From contig OX485803.1 in assembly GCA_950295325.1 (NCBI GenBank), positions 12,090,001 to 12,154,000 of the forward strand: 64,000 nucleotides of DNA. The letters run 5' to 3'. Shown here one piece after another: positions 1-14,309 of the stretch. This stretch comes from Polytrichum commune (taxonomy: Eukaryota > Streptophyta > Polytrichopsida > Polytrichales > Polytrichaceae). The notes under the pieces are model-generated. The model was not told where the DNA came from. It searched no databases and worked only from the letters and a program-made list of their open reading frames with translations. Positions within the stretch are counted from its first letter, which is position 1. Each line of letters starts with the position of its first letter. The position numbers and the translations under genes are program-made.

Positions 1-3000
1 TGCATTTATGACAATGGAAAAAAACTCGACAACAACCAAGGATTATATATATATATACATATATATCAATTTCGTCCATTATTTGAAAGACAACTTGCAA
101 GTTTGGCCCAAATCTTCAAATATTTGCAACATTGTTCCTTTGAACTTATTCCTTCATTGATCTTGTTGTTTAATCTTTGTGTTGGATGCCATGAAGCTTG
201 AAGGAACTACCTCCATGAACTTTGGCATCATTGGTCAGGTGATTAATGTCTCCCAAAACTTGAAGTTATGAATTCATTCACAACTACGTGATGAGAGATA
301 TGGGAAAACTGGTCATCCAACTTGGTTTATCTTGTCACCTTTTTTTTTTACTTGTTAATTTGAGGGGTCCTCGTGACTTGTCATACAACATCAAGTGTCA
401 TATGATACACTCTCTAGTTGCCAACCGGTGATTGCAAAACAATCAATGTGGGCCACATCGAATTAGATGTTGAATGTACTTGGTACATAGTTTTATCAAC
501 TTACTCCAATTGTTCTCTTGAATTCATTAAGCTTATCTCCTTGCATGTCATTCTAGCACTGCATTCTCAATTCACTCGAGCATTCTCACTCTAAATTTCT
601 TTACGGGCAACGGTTGAATGAGAAGTTACACTCAATGTTTTAGTGTAAAGTCACACGGATCATGATGGATTTTTGTGCACTTATGCGAGTATCTACATGC
701 AAGATTGGTGTTGATGAAATGAATTGACGATGCATTTTTTAAGTAATGGAAAAACATGAAGAATACAAAACTCCATCCTTTTGGATTGAGAACTTTTATT
801 CATGAATAAAGATGTCCCAATGTTCATTATTTTCCAATAACAAAATAACTGACAGTTAAAGAAGTCGTGCCTCTCAATATGAATTTGCACCCTTCGTATG
901 AAATAATATAACGTTTCCTTTTTGTTGCCATGTCACATGAGAGGAAAATACATAGCAACCCATAACAACCCCCCCCCCTCCCTCATCACACACAACCCCA
1001 AGTATGTTGATTGTTGAACTAGACTAATTAACAAATGTTGAGAATGTAGTTTGACTCTCTCTCATAAGTACGTGTCCTTTTGAAGACTATTCTTAAGTCT
1101 GATCCTAACACCATACTGCTTAAATATAAAGGCCCGAGTAAGACAAGTAATAAAATTAGGCATGCTCACCTAGCATGCTTCACCCTTAAATAGATTTGTG
1201 GAAATACACGTCCACAAGAGCCATTCAAAGAGGCGAATTGGGCATTGAAGCTCAACCTAAAGTGTTTGCCATATATAGGGAAATGTTACATGCACCAATA
1301 TACATCCTCTCCACATGGTAGCATGCGCTTTGACCAAAATACCAACCTTGAATATATTGTCTAGTATGGTTAACCACTCCACCAATATGTGCAATTAGGT
1401 TGCCCACACTAATATACCCACATTCCGCATTACTCTTGATGTTTATTGTTTCATTAACCAAATACGTAAATTATGTTTTTAATGTGTTCTCTATGCGGAT
1501 GAATATACATAGTTATAAGTGTTGTAATATGTTTATGACCGAAAGTAATTTACATGGCTAAAGAGGCAACATGCTCGCGAAGGTTATCTAATTGCACATA
1601 TTAGTGTACACTACTTAGGACTTCACTCGAAGTCATGGTTGCTTTACATGCGGACCAAGAGCCATGACCATGAAAATCTAAAGGCCAATCAAAACCATCC
1701 AAAGGCCGTGACATGGGAAATAGAAACTCAATTTTGCAATTGATGAGTCCTCAAGCTTAGGGTAAAGTGACAGTGGAGCATATCAATGACCACAACATTT
1801 TTTTATGGACAATCCATAATAGTAGGTAGTCTGGGACCCCCACTTGCCAATATTGTAATTATAGGAGCCAATGGGGATTTAATTGCTTGCCATAGCCCTT
1901 GCTTTTGCGTTAGACCACATCTTTTTTATGGTTTCTAACGCAATATCCAATAGACCATGAAACACATTTTCCATTTGGTGCCATGTAGGACGTCAAGAAG
2001 ATTTTTTTTCATCCATTGAGATTTCTTTGATCCCTCATGCCCTCATGATCTACTGTAAAGTGAATTTGGACCATTTTTCGACTTCTCGACCAAGTCACCT
2101 AAGTTGTATATCACAAGTCAAGGGCCCTCAAGCTCTTATGTAGTGGCCCTCGAACTTGATGTATCATAAAAGGATGACGTGTAATTAGAAACTTGAAGTT
2201 GATTAACAAATCACTTAGTAAGTGACAGTAAATTTTACAACATTATAAATCTATGATGCCCGATCTTGTTTTCAAAAAATAATAAATAATGTTAGGTTCA
2301 CATTTAGTGTTTACAGGTGGTTTACAATTAGTATTGAGAAGATTAATAGAATTTGTGACATTAAACACAATATTTAGCACTTGTAGTACATGAATATGAA
2401 AAATTGTTGACGCACATTTTGGGCGTCTTGGTAATTCGGGGGGTCAATTGAAATTTGTAAATATGCGGAACATTGAGAATGCATTGATATATAAGATAAT
2501 ATGCCTATTTTCATCCAAATGTGTGTTTTTCCATAGGTGGGATGAACGTGTATTTTTTACCAAGTTATGAAGCCCAAAAATGTAATGTTCTAATTGAATC
2601 CAATGTGATAAAAACACACTCCTTACAAACCAAAAAAATATTAACATAGTTCTTGAACGTGAGCTTGTGTGCCTCACACTAATTTTTGGATCACAAAATT
2701 AAAAGAATGGTACTTGAGTATATAAAATTCACCGAAAAAAAGAATAAGTTTATCAATATGTTTGTGTTAAGATTTCATTATATATATTCAAATACATTAA
2801 AAACTATGGCCATATTTATGTAGCATCATCAAATACTAACATCATAAGTGTAAGATATGCTAAGCAAGCTACACGTTTTTTTTTTTTTTTTTTTCAATTC
2901 ATGTTAGTTTGATGTTGGCCTATAAACTGTCACAAAAAATTCTCCACCCTTCGATTTCGTCCTAGCCCGAGTGGAAAAGTTATAATGATACGTAGAAAAT

Positions 3001-4568
3001 CCTCCCTCGGTAATTCAATATATGATTCCAATATACCCTTGGAATATACACAACTTGATTAATCCCACACTATATAATCTTATATTCTTTAACTTCGGGT
3101 AAGGTCACATCCTTAGCCTTCTCCAATTTTCACCCGGCCGCCTTGGCTACGCCTGCCTTCAATGATTTTTCTCATGTGAATCGAGTCCTCGCCGTTGATT
3201 CCACACTACTGCACGAACCTTCGCTTGTTGATTCCATGAAGCACATAAGTTTAAGTATTAACAAATACTTGTGTAACTTATGGTGGCCTCTCCTTTACAG
3301 GCCTTCACATTCCATTACTAAGTTCAACCTCAATGGTCAATCACCAATACATTCAAAAGTTACACACACCCCTTCCTATCTAATGAATCCAACACTTTAA
3401 ATCTAAACATTATAAGTCAAAAACTATAAGAGTGTGTCACTATTTTTTTGGAAGTTTGGACATAGTCTCGGTTTTTTCGTTCTCAAAAATTCATATGAAG
3501 TCCAAAAAATGAGTTCTTGGTATCCATGGATAGGTAATAAAGTCCTCTACATGAATATGCAATAATATTTCTACTGCCAAAAAGTATATGGTCGCAATTC
3601 TACGTTGTTCCCTTTGAATCTGCATTTTTTCACTAGTTTTTAGAAGTTTGGACATAGTCTCGGTTTTTTTGCTCTCAAAAATTCATATGAAGTCCAACAA
3701 AACTAAATGCTCTAATAAGAGACTTTGCACATCTGTATAAGTATAAGGCTAATCAATGTAAATCCAAGTACTCAAACAAAGCCATAAATTGAACTTTAAA
3801 TTATTCACGCCCAACTATTACTAATAAGAGGTCAAGCCCTCTTCAAGGCCAACTAGTCTTGGCTCCTAACCTTACACCCATGCACACACACGTACTCCTA
3901 TCTTGCTTCCCACGCACCTACACTTATAACACGTGGGGTGCCAAGGAGCACGAAAGAAAGAGAAGAGGAGTGAGGGAAGAACGAGGCCTTAAATTGTGAG
4001 TTCGAGGAGGTGAGCACCCTCAAGGCTTACGATCAGCCTTCGAAATCTCCTCCTACTTTGTAGGCTCTCATCTTATCTCCTAAGCCTTCCTCCCTCAAAC
4101 GATCAACAAAGATCCTAATTCAAATATTTAACTAACTTTGGCTTTCTACCTACCATACTTTCCACCAAGGTCATGTCCTCACACTATTAAACTTATTCAA
4201 TCCACTCCACACAAGCCTAATGCTAAAACTTAGCTTTCTTCAAGCTTCATTCTTTTTATATTTTTATGAATAGTCATAAATCATAAAAACACCACTTGTA
4301 ATGTTTCACAAGTGTTAACAACACATGTGGGCATCATTTTGGGCTCACATAAACCAATAATCAATTTACATTTTGAAAGTGTATATGTTACAATCAGTCC
4401 ATCAAACAGAAAATGTAAGTATATGTGTATGATTTGTTCTAGTGTAAATAAGATTTCTTCATGTATGTTTCACTATCTAGCTTTTGCACTTTATCTTCAT
4501 AGTCAAGCTTGAAACTACAAAGAAACCTCATGGTCTGTAAGGGCTAAGTCACATTGTTTTGAGTACAA
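1..4568. other. AT-rich intergenic sequence, no gene recognised
   Basis: I see no open frame here with a recognisable protein pattern; the reading frames are short and scattered on both strands. The stretch has a C-run near 969-978, a poly-T tract near 2877-2894 and a 60-bp direct repeat pair at 3451 and 3643, listed separately. The composition is like the other intergenic parts of the window. Confidence 0.6.
3451..3706. repeat. Pair of ~60-bp direct repeats
   Basis: A segment starting gaagtttggacatagtctcg at 3451 recurs at 3643 with only a few differences, and each copy runs about 60 bp to 'atatgaagtccaa'. The copies are 192 bp apart. The intervening sequence is unrelated, so this is a local duplication or the edges of a small insertion. 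No coding content is seen. Confidence 0.75.
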
Positions 4569-5175
4569 TAATCTCCCGCTTAAGTATGCACTTTGAACCG
4601 GAGCCGTTGGTGTGCACTTTGTCGGTAGGTGCGTACTTTAATCATATCACTTTATAGACCTTATGATTCAATGAATCACAACAAAAAACATATGAAACCT
4701 GAGGCAACTTACTTGACCGAAGCCTATCGATGTGAAATCATTGGAATGTTGAGCAAGCGGGCGCTAGGGCGGGAGTATGAAGTCAATGAAGGCGTCAACC
4801 GGAAAGTTTGAAACAATCGGGAGAACATATTACAACGAAATCCAACCTATTGAGACATTTGTTGAATCTAAAAGTGCTACCGACTTCAAAAGCTTCGAAG
4901 CTTTACACAACACTGTCCTCAACATCAACAACCAATTGCTTTGCTCCGATTTCAAACGGAAGCTTAGACATATGTATGATGGATTGTGACGATTGTTTGA
5001 GACATTTCAACAAAACGTTAACAAAACGTCAAGCGTAAAAAATTTATGCATTTGCCGCAAATGACTCCGCATGATATGTTCAAACAATAAGGTATGAACC
5101 CTAATTTTTCTAAAAAAAATTGCACACTTAACTGGGATGCGTACTTAAACGGGTGTGTACTTAAGTGAGAGATTA
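4569..5175. mobile_element. ~607-bp element with terminal inverted repeats
   Basis: The left end (4569-4591) begins TAATCTCCCGCTTAAGTA and the right end (5153-5175), read on the minus strand, begins TAATCTCTCACTTAAGTA. About 19 of 23 bases match. Sub-terminal sequence also repeats the motif cttaagta/gtacttaa. Inside lie two overlapping open frames on the plus strand (4629-4811 and 4777-4989) whose translations look protein-like (ends 'ALGREYEVNEGVNRK', then 'KFETIGRTYYNEIQPIE'), as if one reading frame were broken by a frameshift near 4805. I recognise neither the family nor the TIR class, and no clear target duplication is visible. It is most likely a non-autonomous DNA transposon, possibly carrying captured coding sequence. 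Confidence 0.55.
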
Positions 5176-6183
5176 ATGTAGTTGTGAGTTTTGGGGTGGC
5201 ACTAAATCACATTGTTTCTTATTCTTACTAACCTAAAGATCGCACCGTGTTCAAAAAAACCATGTAATGGGAGGGAGAAGGGGGGAAGGGAGGGGGGGGG
5301 GCATGGCTAGACACCCACCTCTTTGAGTTGGACCTCCAACAACATTTACCTCGGATTTGTGTCACATAGAGTTGTGGTTAATTCATTTCAAGTGGTTTTC
5401 TCTAGACTAATTCGGGATTCCTAATATTAATTTTAGGGTCAAATTGTCTTGAAACATAAAACTACATGCTATGATATAATCGATTGTGTGGCTCAATAAC
5501 CTTGGCCCATATTTACATATGAGCTCGCGGCTATGATGAAGGTGAACTCTCTCTCGCTCTCTCTCTCTCTTCCATTGATCACACCAAACATTCCGTCCAG
5601 TTCTAGCCGTGAAATTGTTGGGGATTATGTTCAAAAATAGATGTTGCCCCACCGCTTTTCACACTATTACAGTTGGAGATGCCAACAAAAGGTGCCAGAA
5701 GTGTCTGGTATGATCAACCCCTCTCTCTCATATTGCGTTTTTACCCTGTGTAATGTTGGCGGGGGCCCAACTCAAAGAAATGAGTGTCTAGCGCTGACCA
5801 GGAGGGGTTTCTCCTTGACTTCTCTTCTTGGAGTAATCCATAATTAGGAGCCTTTTTTTGTAAACTATTAATGACCGCTTCACAATATGGTTGAAGGTCG
5901 AGAGGCCATCGATTTCCACCAATCAGATTGCAAAAAACCAAGAATTTGGCCCCTCAACCCATCACACTAGAGGCCAAAGTCCAAAGGCCATTGCAATTCA
6001 AAATGTCTACGTGGCAATATTTTTTAACCGAGGCGACAAACTCTCAAAAAAAGTTTGGGTCGGACATAAACGGAAACCCAAACTATGGCCATGAGGCCGT
6101 CAATTTTTTTTCATAAAAATAAAAATAAAAATAGACAAGATCTTAGATGTTAGATTGGAGGGGTTGTTTTGGGCAAGGAATAA
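5176..6183. other. Intergenic, low-complexity tracts
   Basis: No gene is recognised. There is a G/A-rich run near 5268-5300 with ten consecutive G, and a CT microsatellite near 5548-5570. The rest has no pattern I can name. Confidence 0.5.
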
Positions 6184-6419
6184 AGTGGGATGCTCCTTCT
6201 TTGCACTACGAGTGTCCAAGTCAAGAGGCCATGGGAGTTCATGGCCAACGGTTTGGACTTTGGGCTTGGCCTTTGGAGACTTCACATTGTGCCAGACTGA
6301 AGGCTCCAATTCCTATATTTTATTGGCTATTTTTAGCCCACTTCTTTGGACACTCAACAAAGTCTGGCCATTCAATCCCACGGCCTCTCGACTTGGACGG
6401 CCATAGTGTGAAGCGCCCC
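6184..6419. mobile_element. 236-bp MITE with long inverted arms, TAA flanks
   Basis: The two ends are inverted copies. Left 'gtccaagtcaagaggccatg' (from about 6213) pairs with the minus-strand reading of the right end 'gtccaagtcgagaggccgtg', and the similarity extends over 60 bp or more. The right end read inward starts GGGGCGCTTCACACTATGG. TAA occurs directly outside both ends (6181-6183 and 6420-6422). A 3-bp TAA/TTA target duplication is the signature of PIF/Harbinger (Tourist-like) elements, so I infer that class. The short open frames across it are by-products of the palindrome. Confidence 0.65.
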
Positions 6420-9400
6420 TAAAATGCAACAAAACTTTTGCGGACAATCAACACGTGTGTTAGATTTTTTAAAACCGCCCATGCAGATTCATGTCCATTG
6501 ATTATTGGTAAATTAGACAGTTTAGTAGTGAAGAATAGTGCCTTGTCTAAATACATGTAAGTAGTGAATTGGGACTTTGCATGTAAAAAGCATTTCCAAG
6601 GTCAATCTCTTCATGGTTGGAGTATTTGATAGGACCATCCTATTGCCTTCCTACATTTTGCAAGGGAATTTGATGGGTTGGTGATAGTCGGTTACAATCT
6701 TCTCAGCCCAAAATTTTGCAAATCGGTAGTTGCATGTGCTCCGCAATTCACAAGCTGTAGTACCATGTTTTGCACAATCTATGAGGATGTTAGTCGAGGA
6801 TATAGTAGTAAAACTATTGTTAGATGCAATTATATGTAGCTATATTTTTCATATATTAATTAGTTTAACACATATATTAATGGAGGCAACTAGCCAGTCC
6901 ATCACACTTATGCCAATGCATTAATTGATTTGCCAGAAGTCAAACCGAGACTTGAAAATAAAAGTTTAATTTTTTTGGCGTTTCCTTGTTTTTTTCTTAA
7001 ATTTTGGCTTGTTCAACAATATCCAATCAATATTTCATACGTGTTCATAATGCACAATGACTTGATTATAAGACTTGGGAGGAAAACTTTTCCATATAAG
7101 TAGAGTGGGAGTAGTGTGGAGTAGTGTTCACAATTTATGTGGGATACATGAACTGAAGATGAAGCCCTAGTTAGTGCTCTTGTACGTATTTGTTATTAGT
7201 TGGACATGTGTCATCTCGTGCAAGATTAAAAAAAACATGTACCATAAAAAGGGAACCTACCACCTACCTAGTCTCCCAAGACCATGCCTACCTAGCCCTA
7301 GCCCTAGCCCTAGCCTTCACCCCCCATCCCCTATATGTTCACCCCAGCCCAAGTGGTAGTTGCCTCCCCCCCCCCCCCTCGCTCGCCCTGCAATCCCCAC
7401 CCCGGGTGACAGGTGGGGTTGCACACCCCACCCTGCCCTTTTCCCAAAAACCAATTATGTTGAATGTCACTCTTTTCCTTCTTTTCTCATCACATGTTTT
7501 TCTTTTTCTTTTTCTTCAGGTTTTTGCCAAGTGTTGTTTTCTCCCGCATCAACACCACCATGCCCCCACCACATTGCTCATTGTATATAGATGTCTTTTG
7601 CCTAACAAATCTAAATCAAACAATTCCTTCAGAGGTGGTACTTTGTATGATTGTCTAAGTTTTCTTAGCTAAACAAACTTCCAAAAAAAGACTCTTCTTT
7701 GCCAATTGAAGTTCACAAGTTTGTTCATAGCACATTTTCTTCTTCAAACTTCCCACACCTCATGGAAAAGCTTGTTGAAATTTGTTCATATCTTTTGCAC
7801 AAGAACTTTAAATCACACATTTCTTGTTGAAGGTTGTACTATGTCTAATTTTGTAGGTCATCTTAGTTGAACACAAATCCAAAAAACAGTTCAATTTATT
7901 TGCACAATTGAGCTTCAAAAATATGTTCAAAAGACTTCTATTCATCAAATCTCCTACACTCCTTCAAAAAGCTTGCTAAATTTTGTTGAGAAGAAGTCTA
8001 TGGGCGATGAAAGCAACTTCTGGCTTCTGGTGAGGCCATGTTGCCTGTGCTTTCACGATCGTCGGATTTGATATTTTTTTCTTAGACCACCAATGTAACC
8101 CTCCTCCCCTGATCTCCTCTGTTCATGCCACCATTCATCCACTGCTTCATATATTTTGCATAAGAACTACAGTTCACAAATTCTTTTTGGTGGTGGGGAG
8201 CAAGCACGGTCAAGTATACGGAAAAAGTGCTCCGGTGTACTAAACCCATAAAAATTTTTGGTCAAATGTTTAAAAGTAGTAGCAAAGAATCCATTAAATT
8301 GGATTTCTTTTCATGCCGCCCTCTACTGTTGTGTCAAGTACTCAAACATAGAATATTAGGATGAGAAATTCAAATTTTATCATCAAAAGTACTACTCAAA
8401 AGGTAATGGCTAAATTTGAATTTGGACATAGATTTCATGACTAAAATATTTTGAAAGTTGAGTTTTCTTTTAATAGTACTTTATTTCATTATAAACTTGA
8501 GGGCACCATTACAACAATTTGTGAAAAAAATAATTTAATGTAATTTTGTCAAATTTTAAACAAATTTTAAACAATTACGTGTTCAATATATCTACTTGCG
8601 CACTACTTGCACGGTCTTCTAAAATATGTAGTCTTTTTATAAAATCTTTTTTTGTCAACATTAATTACTTGGCTTTGTAGATCAATATGTTTTTCAACTA
8701 TTCCTTCACAAAATTCAAAGTTAGTATATAGTTTTGAATCAATTTCACTTAAACTCATGTGAGGCAATGGAGTTGTGTACTTGACCATGCTTACACCTAG
8801 TGGTGCTATGTTTGAGTTCCTTTTTTTTCTCAGTTGGATAAAATTTTAAATAAATTCATCTGTAATTGAGATTGAGGTCCAAAATTTTGTTGAGGATTTA
8901 GACCAAATTCTATATAGTATTAAATTTTTATGTCGACCCATTTTCATTGTGGTGAGTTAGGATGAACGCAAGTACAATGTGAACCCTTTCTCTACCTAAT
9001 AACCTACAATGATTCACCAACAAACATATGGATAATCTTGTCTAGAGTAAAACTCTTGCCACATTTTGGGCTACATGCATGGTTTGGGTACCCAACAGAA
9101 ATGCCCCTCACTAGAACTATGAAGTAGCTAATAAATTTATCTTCTTGTATATATAAGGTAATGATAGTCCTTGGTAAATCTTACATAGTGTTTTGACCCA
9201 AATTAATGATATTGATATGTTTTCAATGTCCTTTTTGTTGCATTAGAGACTTGTTACAAAAGACAATTTTTCTTAAAGAAAGCAAAGGAATGCCTTTAGT
9301 GTGAGAGCACACATCATAAAATGTAACATAATTCAATCAGTTTATAAACATCAACATGGAGCTCATAAATATGTTAAAATCAATGTTATTACAAATTCTA

Positions 9401-12400
9401 GATTCTAGATAAATGCATTTGATTATGGACAATAGGGCAATTTGCAAAATGACCCTTATTTTGAGAATATATATGGTGGTTCCAAAAGAAATTCAAACAT
9501 ACTAGGATGTAAGGAACTAACATTGAAGTATATTTGGACAAATCACTTGTCTAAAAATGACAAGGAATGTGCACTTGTGGGTACAAAAACATCAAATGAA
9601 AACACCAGAAGCAACAACACAACCACCACAACTTTCAATGTTTGTATTCCATGTTCACCAACCACCATATTTGTGTAGTTTTGCGAGCTAATGTACGTGA
9701 TATCAATAGTTGGAATTGTCCATTTTTCATGCTTATGTCCAAATATACTCAAATACTAGTTAAGGAGTGATACAAACCTAAAATAATAATTTTATTCATC
9801 TCAAAGTACCATATGCCTCCTGAAGGGGTGCCCCAACCGTGCATGTACCCGTCGGGAACCATGCAAGGTAAACAAAAGCAAATTCAACAAAACATGCCTA
9901 TAATTTGGAGCATAATTCGGCATCATACCAACTATTTGCCTACAATAGTGCCCATGTTCATATGATATGACATACAATGTGAAGAAAGCCAAGTGTAAGA
10001 TTCATATTTGAAATTATGAGGCATGTTCCTTTTAAATTTCATTGAAATATTTGTCATTTTGATTTCCTTCCAAAAGTCATGGGCTTCCTTCACAAACAAT
10101 GCTATAATATTATTATTTCTTTTCCCCTTATTTTGCACTGACCAACAATACTTGTACATTTCATGTACTTGTGTAGAATTCATGTTGTTGAAATGTTTGG
10201 ATCCAAGCTTGTTTACCAACTTTAAGGTGAGAAAACCGCTTGTCAGATACATAGTAATATACATCACACTATCTTCAATTCAATAGATATATCGTGACAT
10301 CTACAACGTGGACATTTGATGTTACATAATGTGGGCTGGTGAATAGTATGCACCTACATTATTATCCCCGGTGTATTTAGTGTGGATAGTTTGTAAACAT
10401 AGTGGCCCACAATATTTAGTGTTTTAGTGATATCTAACATTTCACTGTCCAAATTGTTGTTTTACTATTAGAATGACCATGTGATTATTGTAGTAATGCA
10501 CCATCAAGGTTGCAATTCTCATGTGAAGAGTTCACAATGACATGGAACATGATAGAATTTTGATGTCATGTAAAATGTATCACATTCAATCCATTCCGTT
10601 ACATCATAACTATACATACACTAGTGCATTACATGAAAAAAGAAATTGGCCCCATCAACCACACGTTTTATAATAATTATTGTGAGCTATTGGTTCAAAA
10701 TATCTAGTGCTAGAAGTTTATACCAAAGATGCATTTATTTGAATAAGATGCACTTTCAAAACACAACAAACCTTTTATAGTATGAAGATACAAATTTCCT
10801 ATATAAAAATCATTTAGAACACTACGTAATTCCAAACGGGAATCCATCGTGGAGTATGAATGCTCGTACATATATACATGTTAACGGGGAAAAGCACAAA
10901 GATTGGAAGAAAGTCCACCTTTGTCTTTTGTGATGTCGTACTCATGTATGGCAAAGACAAGCCAAGTCGGTGGCTTAGGGGGGCTAACTTTATTAGGTGT
11001 TCTATTTCAAAGAGTGCTATAGAAGCAAACCCCAAATGGCCACGCCGGCCTATTCCTCACCATGCGGCCCTCCCCTCACCATCAATGCTAAATAATCACG
11101 TGCCAATCGGTTGGTGACACTTGGACTCGCCGGCCACAAGGAGTGGCCCAAAAGCTCCCAAGCCGTGAATGCAACCTTGCAATGTCACAAGTTATGGATA
11201 ATGGGTTACTATTTTGCCCCCTTTGAGCCGACCTCTTTTGGTTGGTCAATCTCGTCGGATGTGAAAATCGTGTTCCTTTACAACTCAAATATCAACTCAT
11301 GTGAAACATTACTTTAATTGTAAAGTGTTATTGTGACCCAATTAGGACCGTTTACACATGTGACCAATAGCCATGAGAAGAAAAAAAATGATATAGGATT
11401 TCTCGTGCTCATGGTTGGCGGTTTGAAGAATGTGACCAAGAAAAAAAATCCACATCACTTTTTAAAAGCCTTGGTCACATGTCATGACACTTCGACGAGA
11501 CTATAGGGAATTTGATATTATAATAGGATCACTAAATATGAAGAAAACAATGGTCATTTGTGACATTGATGAAATAATACACTTTTCCATGTATTTGAAC
11601 CTCTACATCTATTGGGCCAAATTAGAAATGTGTATGAGCCAATCACAATTCAATATCTAGTGAATGAATGATATATACATACAGTTAGTTCCAACATGCC
11701 TAGTTTAAAATTGAAGCATGTTTTGTGCAAATTGAGGTCCAAATTGAGTTTCCTAGACACTCGTGGTTGAAAAGCTCAGTAAGCTCATCATACGTCTAAA
11801 GGCATCATACGTAGGAGTTGAAGGAACAATTTGTCTATATTTTGACATAGAATGTTAAAAGTGGATAACATCTAAAATCCATCTAAAATCAACCCACATA
11901 TCTAATGCAATATTCAATTGGAGTGGATAAACATGTAAAATGAATTATATATATAAATTTGTATTCAAATATATCCCACAAACATGTAATTTTGATTGCT
12001 CATATACGACAACTTATATTTTCACATTTCTCTTTGTGATAGATTGTGATAACGACAACCCATTAGGGCAAACATACCATAAGTCACATGTAGATCTGGC
12101 AAAGAACGATCCATAAACTAAGTGTTTATTTTCCCTATAAATTATTGACACGTTTTTTTTTTTTTTTTTTTTTTCCTTTCCAAAATCTAGTTATTTATCC
12201 CTTATAATTGCCAAAATATGTGACAATTGCCACCCTCCAAAATTTTATGTATATGTTTGTTGGTAATTCATTGAAGAAGCGGGATGGAGAAAGCTAACTA
12301 TGTGATTAAGTTCGACTCAACTCACTCCTATAAAATTTGGGTTAAGACCAACTTACGATTGAACCAAAACATAAAATCTTATGAGTTATTGTTTAACCAA

Positions 12401-14139
12401 GAAAAATGAGAGAATAAAGTAATCTTGCAGGGTCTGAAAAGTATTTCAAGGTTTGAAATCTTATGAATGAATTATGCAAGTAACCTCAAAAGAAGAGAAA
12501 GAAGAGGGCCACTTATATCTAGGTAGAGGCTTCACGTCAAGTTTACACATCCTACATGCATTGTAGACAGAAGAAGAAGAACCAAAGTTAGACAATCCGA
12601 CATGAATTTGAGCCTGTTGGCCCTACCTCCCTTTGGTGCAAGCTTGATGCAAGGTGGGGTTTACTGCCTACCTTGCGGTGGACGGCATTGTAGACACTAA
12701 TTAATCCACTACTCTTGTATAGAGCATGTCAGTTTTGTCCCAAATCTAACAAGAAAATCAATGTGCTTGTATAATATGACTATAAAGTTTTCATAGGGAT
12801 GCAAGCTAAAAAGACAAAACAAAACAAAGTAGAACTTTCCAAAAAGATTTCAAGTTTTTCTATAACTACCGAACCTACTTAGCACCTTGAATTAATTTGC
12901 ACCTACTTGCACTTTAATTGATTTTTTTTATTTTGTCAAAAATCAATGAACTTGATTATCACAAATGATACTCAAATGATTGAAATGATTTAATCTAAAA
13001 CTCTTATTCAATTTACATTGTTGGAAAGCCCTTGACAACGACTTTCAAACGGTAGTTCAATCATCCAAACAAGACAACATCTCAATGATGGGAAATCAAA
13101 TCAATGTTGTTATCTCTAGGGAGGCAATGTGTGGCTCCCTTGAAGATGGTCCCCTCACATTTAGCCTTGAGGCTTAGTGTGATCCTTTAGCACTTCTTTA
13201 GTGCCAAATATTGTATGTGCCTAGTCACCCTCTCCCATGTGGGTGGTTGTTGTCTCGTCACCTTGCCGGATTTTAGTATCACTCCAAGGTCCACTCCCAC
13301 AAGCACTTTGTCGAAGTAACTCCAAATAAAGGCATGACATCGTCTCATAAATTGTTTGTAATCTTCTTGCAATTTTTAAGACTCTAATTGTTGATATTAA
13401 ATGCATAAGTTTCCAGACTTTAAGTTTTGTACACCCATATGATTCAATTTTGTTAAGTGTTTCGCAATTTCTGTCTATAAATTCTCAAAGAGGGGACTTT
13501 GAGATGACGTTTTTCAAGGGGAACCACCAAGTGTAAAACCCCCAATACCATGTGCATTTAACGGGTATCTAAATGGGGGAGAGGTATGAAATAAAACACT
13601 CATTCTCTTGAGCATATATGAACAATAGAAGAACACATATTATTAAGAATATCATTGGAATGTTCTCATACTATTCCATAAAGGTATCGTTTGGGGCCTA
13701 TCCTTATTTTAAAGACTTTCAAATCTTTCAGGAATTACAATAAAAAATACTGTATCATTTGGACGCATGTGTTTTCAAGAATTGAAGCACAGTGCCCCAA
13801 CCCCCTCCCACGGGCCTATTTTGGACCCGAGACCTTATTTTTGCATTTAGAGGTTAAACATGCATTCAATATCATGGACCGAGTTAAGATGTACTTCAAC
13901 ACTTGTAAGTTTCTAAAAAAATATTCTCATGCACCCCTAGTATACAAAACCCTAACCCATGTCACTGAGGCACTGTGAATGGAGGGTGTGTGATCGTGGG
14001 CAGACCACATCCAAGCCATCCATTCAAAGCACCCCATTCTACAATCTACGAAACTTCTCAGGCAACCCAAAAAAAAAAACCTTCAACAAATGAAAAATCA
14101 ATGTTTGCAAGATGAAGGGGTTGATTGTTCATCCCATCA
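6420..14139. other. Gene-poor intergenic sequence
   Basis: About 7.7 kb without a recognisable gene. Notable only for four CCCTAG-type hexamers at 7291-7315, a polypyrimidine stretch at 7360-7560 with a C-run, a poly-T tract near 12151-12174, and a 'tgagcctgttggcc' segment near 12608 that is loosely similar to 20258. All open frames are short and overlap on both strands without family motifs. Confidence 0.5.
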
Positions 14140-14273
14140 TATGAGAGCATTTGTGTGGGATTTTGAAGGTTGCCTACGTTCCCAACGGAGTTCCCCGGAG
14201 TTTTCCAGGGAACTCCGTTGGGAACATAGGCAACCCTATGGGTACCTTGAAAATCCCACACAAATGCTCTCAT
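14140..14273. repeat. Near-perfect fold-back (hairpin), arms ~55-67 nt
   Basis: The left arm (14140-14195, starting tatgagagcatttgtgtggg) and right arm (about 14206-14273) are reverse complements, apart from one substitution in gttgcctaYgttccc, one base in the ttttSaagg part, and an 11-nt insertion in the right arm. The loop is only about 10 nt. Transcription from either strand would give a long, almost perfect stem. It may be a MITE or an inverted duplication. A small-RNA hairpin is possible, but nothing in the sequence proves transcription. Confidence 0.85.
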
Positions 14274-14309
14274 ACAACTAGTTAAATTTTTATTTCATTT
14301 CAAGGTTGG

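Noticed and set aside
7291-7315. CCCTAG repeats as possible telomeric sequence
   Set aside because: Plant telomeres are CCCTAAA. Four hexamers of a different unit in a polypyrimidine area are simple sequence, not an internal telomere.
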